Origin: Erysipelothrix rhusiopathiae
Lineage (GTDB): Bacteria; Bacillota_I; Bacilli_A; Erysipelotrichales; Erysipelotrichaceae
Reading direction: 5' to 3'
Length of the DNA: 6,030 bases
Assembly (NCBI GenBank): GCA_902797585.1
Contig: CADBTK010000023.1
Span: forward strand, 1-6,030
The notes beneath the pieces were generated by a model. That model was not told where the DNA came from and did no database searches. It saw only the letters and a program-made list of their open reading frames with translations. Shown piece after piece: positions 5,339 through 6,030 of this stretch. Every line of letters starts with the position of its first letter. The stretch's first letter is position 1. The position numbers and the translations under genes are program-made.

Positions 5339-6030
5339 TCTTTGGTAAATAAAGTCGGAACAGTTTTTTCATTATATTGAGTAGAGATAATTCCTCCATC
5401 ACTCATACGAGAATATACTCCTGCAAATTGACCATTAAAAACATAAAGTCCGCTCATATTAGAGAAAGTATCAAACTCATCTGAATTCACCAAATCAATA
5501 TTCTCGCTTTGATATGGGCGAATGTATCTTTGAATAATATAGTCATTATCCATATTCTCTAACACCTTTTGTTCCCATTGTTCTTGGTCATAATCAACTC
5601 CTGCCCAAACTCCTTTGGACGCAAAGGAATCTTTTGGTTTAATAATCCATTGATCTTTCTGTTTCCAATCGATTGGAACATCTTGGTTTAAATCATATGT
5701 ATTTGGTACATGTGCATGGATAAAGTCAATTTCTTCTTGTGTGAAATATTTTTGCATCATTGGGTTTACTAAGATTTTAGAAATCTCTTTGTGATGCACA
5801 AGTTGTGTTTGAAATTGCCCAATAATCGCAACAAAATCATTCTTTACAGCTTGAATAAATGGTTGAACTTCTTCATATTTTTCCATGACATCACTAGTAA
5901 CAGCACGACGATAAATAACATCCACTTTCATACCAGATGGTGTTTTTAATTCTTTTCCATCCAATAACAATTCACGAATATCAACCACTTCACAAAGACA
6001 ACCCATCTCTGCAAACTCTTTTTGGTAAAC
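5335..6030 (-). CDS. ATP-grasp-like enzyme, C-terminal part (N-terminus beyond right edge)
   Basis: The frame is open to the window edge, giving 231 residues before the TGA stop. It resembles circularly permuted ATP-grasp/glutathionylspermidine synthase-like proteins, ligases that join a carboxylate to an amine using ATP. Counting from the first in-window residue, the evidence is a VDVIYRR motif (36-42), IIKPKDSFASKGVWAG (129-144; nucleotide-binding Lys and Gly-rich loop), IIQRYIRP (165-172) and a closing block LYVFNGQFAGVYSRMSDGGI (195-214) with the Arg and Asn-containing stretch expected near the metal/ATP site. ATG 6006 is not taken as the start: eight further open codons precede it, the protein would begin in mid-domain, and relatives are roughly twice as long. 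The substrate cannot be assigned. Family call is moderate, made by motif recognition only. Confidence 0.7.
   Translation of the reverse strand, partial: VYQKEFAEMGCLCEVVDIRELLLDGKELKTPSGMKVDVIYRRAVTSDVMEKYEEVQPFIQAVKNDFVAIIGQFQTQLVHHKEISKILVNPMMQKYFTQEEIDFIHAHVPNTYDLNQDVPIDWKQKDQWIIKPKDSFASKGVWAGVDYDQEQWEQKVLENMDNDYIIQRYIRPYQSENIDLVNSDEFDTFSNMSGLYVFNGQFAGVYSRMSDGGIISTQYNEKTVPTLFTKD

Noticed and set aside
5095..5352. Two plus-strand frames opposite the membrane protein and its promoter
   Set aside because: They are antisense to the signal-anchor region, whose complement gives spurious hydrophobic residues. No promoter or ribosome site was seen.
5335..6006. ATG 6006 as a real start of a 223-residue protein
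   Set aside because: The frame stays open for eight more codons to the edge with no stop, and the protein would start inside a domain, so the gene is treated as truncated by the window.
1..6030. A defence system, toxin-antitoxin pair, CRISPR array or other multi-gene novel system
   Set aside because: No spaced direct repeats, nuclease, reverse transcriptase or small paired genes were seen. The genes are mostly separate transcription units of ordinary families.

Overview
This 6,030-base window is AT-rich bacterial chromosome using the standard code: tryptophan is TGG and TGA is a true stop in at least two genes. Short AT-rich promoters, AGGAG-type ribosome sites and protein similarity point to a low-GC Bacillota. 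A gut anaerobe of the Erysipelotrichia type would fit, but that is inference and is not proven by the sequence.

Layout. Bases 1-848 (minus) are a family 2 glycosyltransferase cut off by the left edge. A 110-base divergent promoter region separates it from a plus-strand DUF1349 (concanavalin A-like) gene at 959-1558. Next comes a minus-strand cluster: tRNA-Arg(CCG) at 2308-2384, a HAD-family phosphatase at 1660-2298, and tRNA-Arg(CCU) at 1593-1669. The phosphatase gene is squeezed between the two tRNAs and its stop codon lies inside the second one. A second divergent promoter region (2385-2501) leads into a monocistronic NCS2 uracil permease at 2502-3755. This ends in a strong hairpin terminator that also encodes the last codons of the convergent sulfotransferase gene (3768-4472, minus). 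Further right, on the minus strand, are an unrecognised single-pass membrane-anchored protein (4557-5279) with its own terminator and a near-consensus promoter, and the C-terminal part of an ATP-grasp-like enzyme (5335-6030), cut off by the right edge.

How the genes work together. There is no obvious single pathway. The permease imports uracil for salvage. The glycosyltransferase and sulfotransferase could both modify surface glycans, but they are 3 kb apart and not in one operon. The ATP-grasp gene and the membrane protein are tandem, but the second has its own promoter. The tRNA-HAD-tRNA arrangement is the most unusual structure. I see no mobile element, CRISPR array, rRNA, riboswitch or clear multi-gene novel system.
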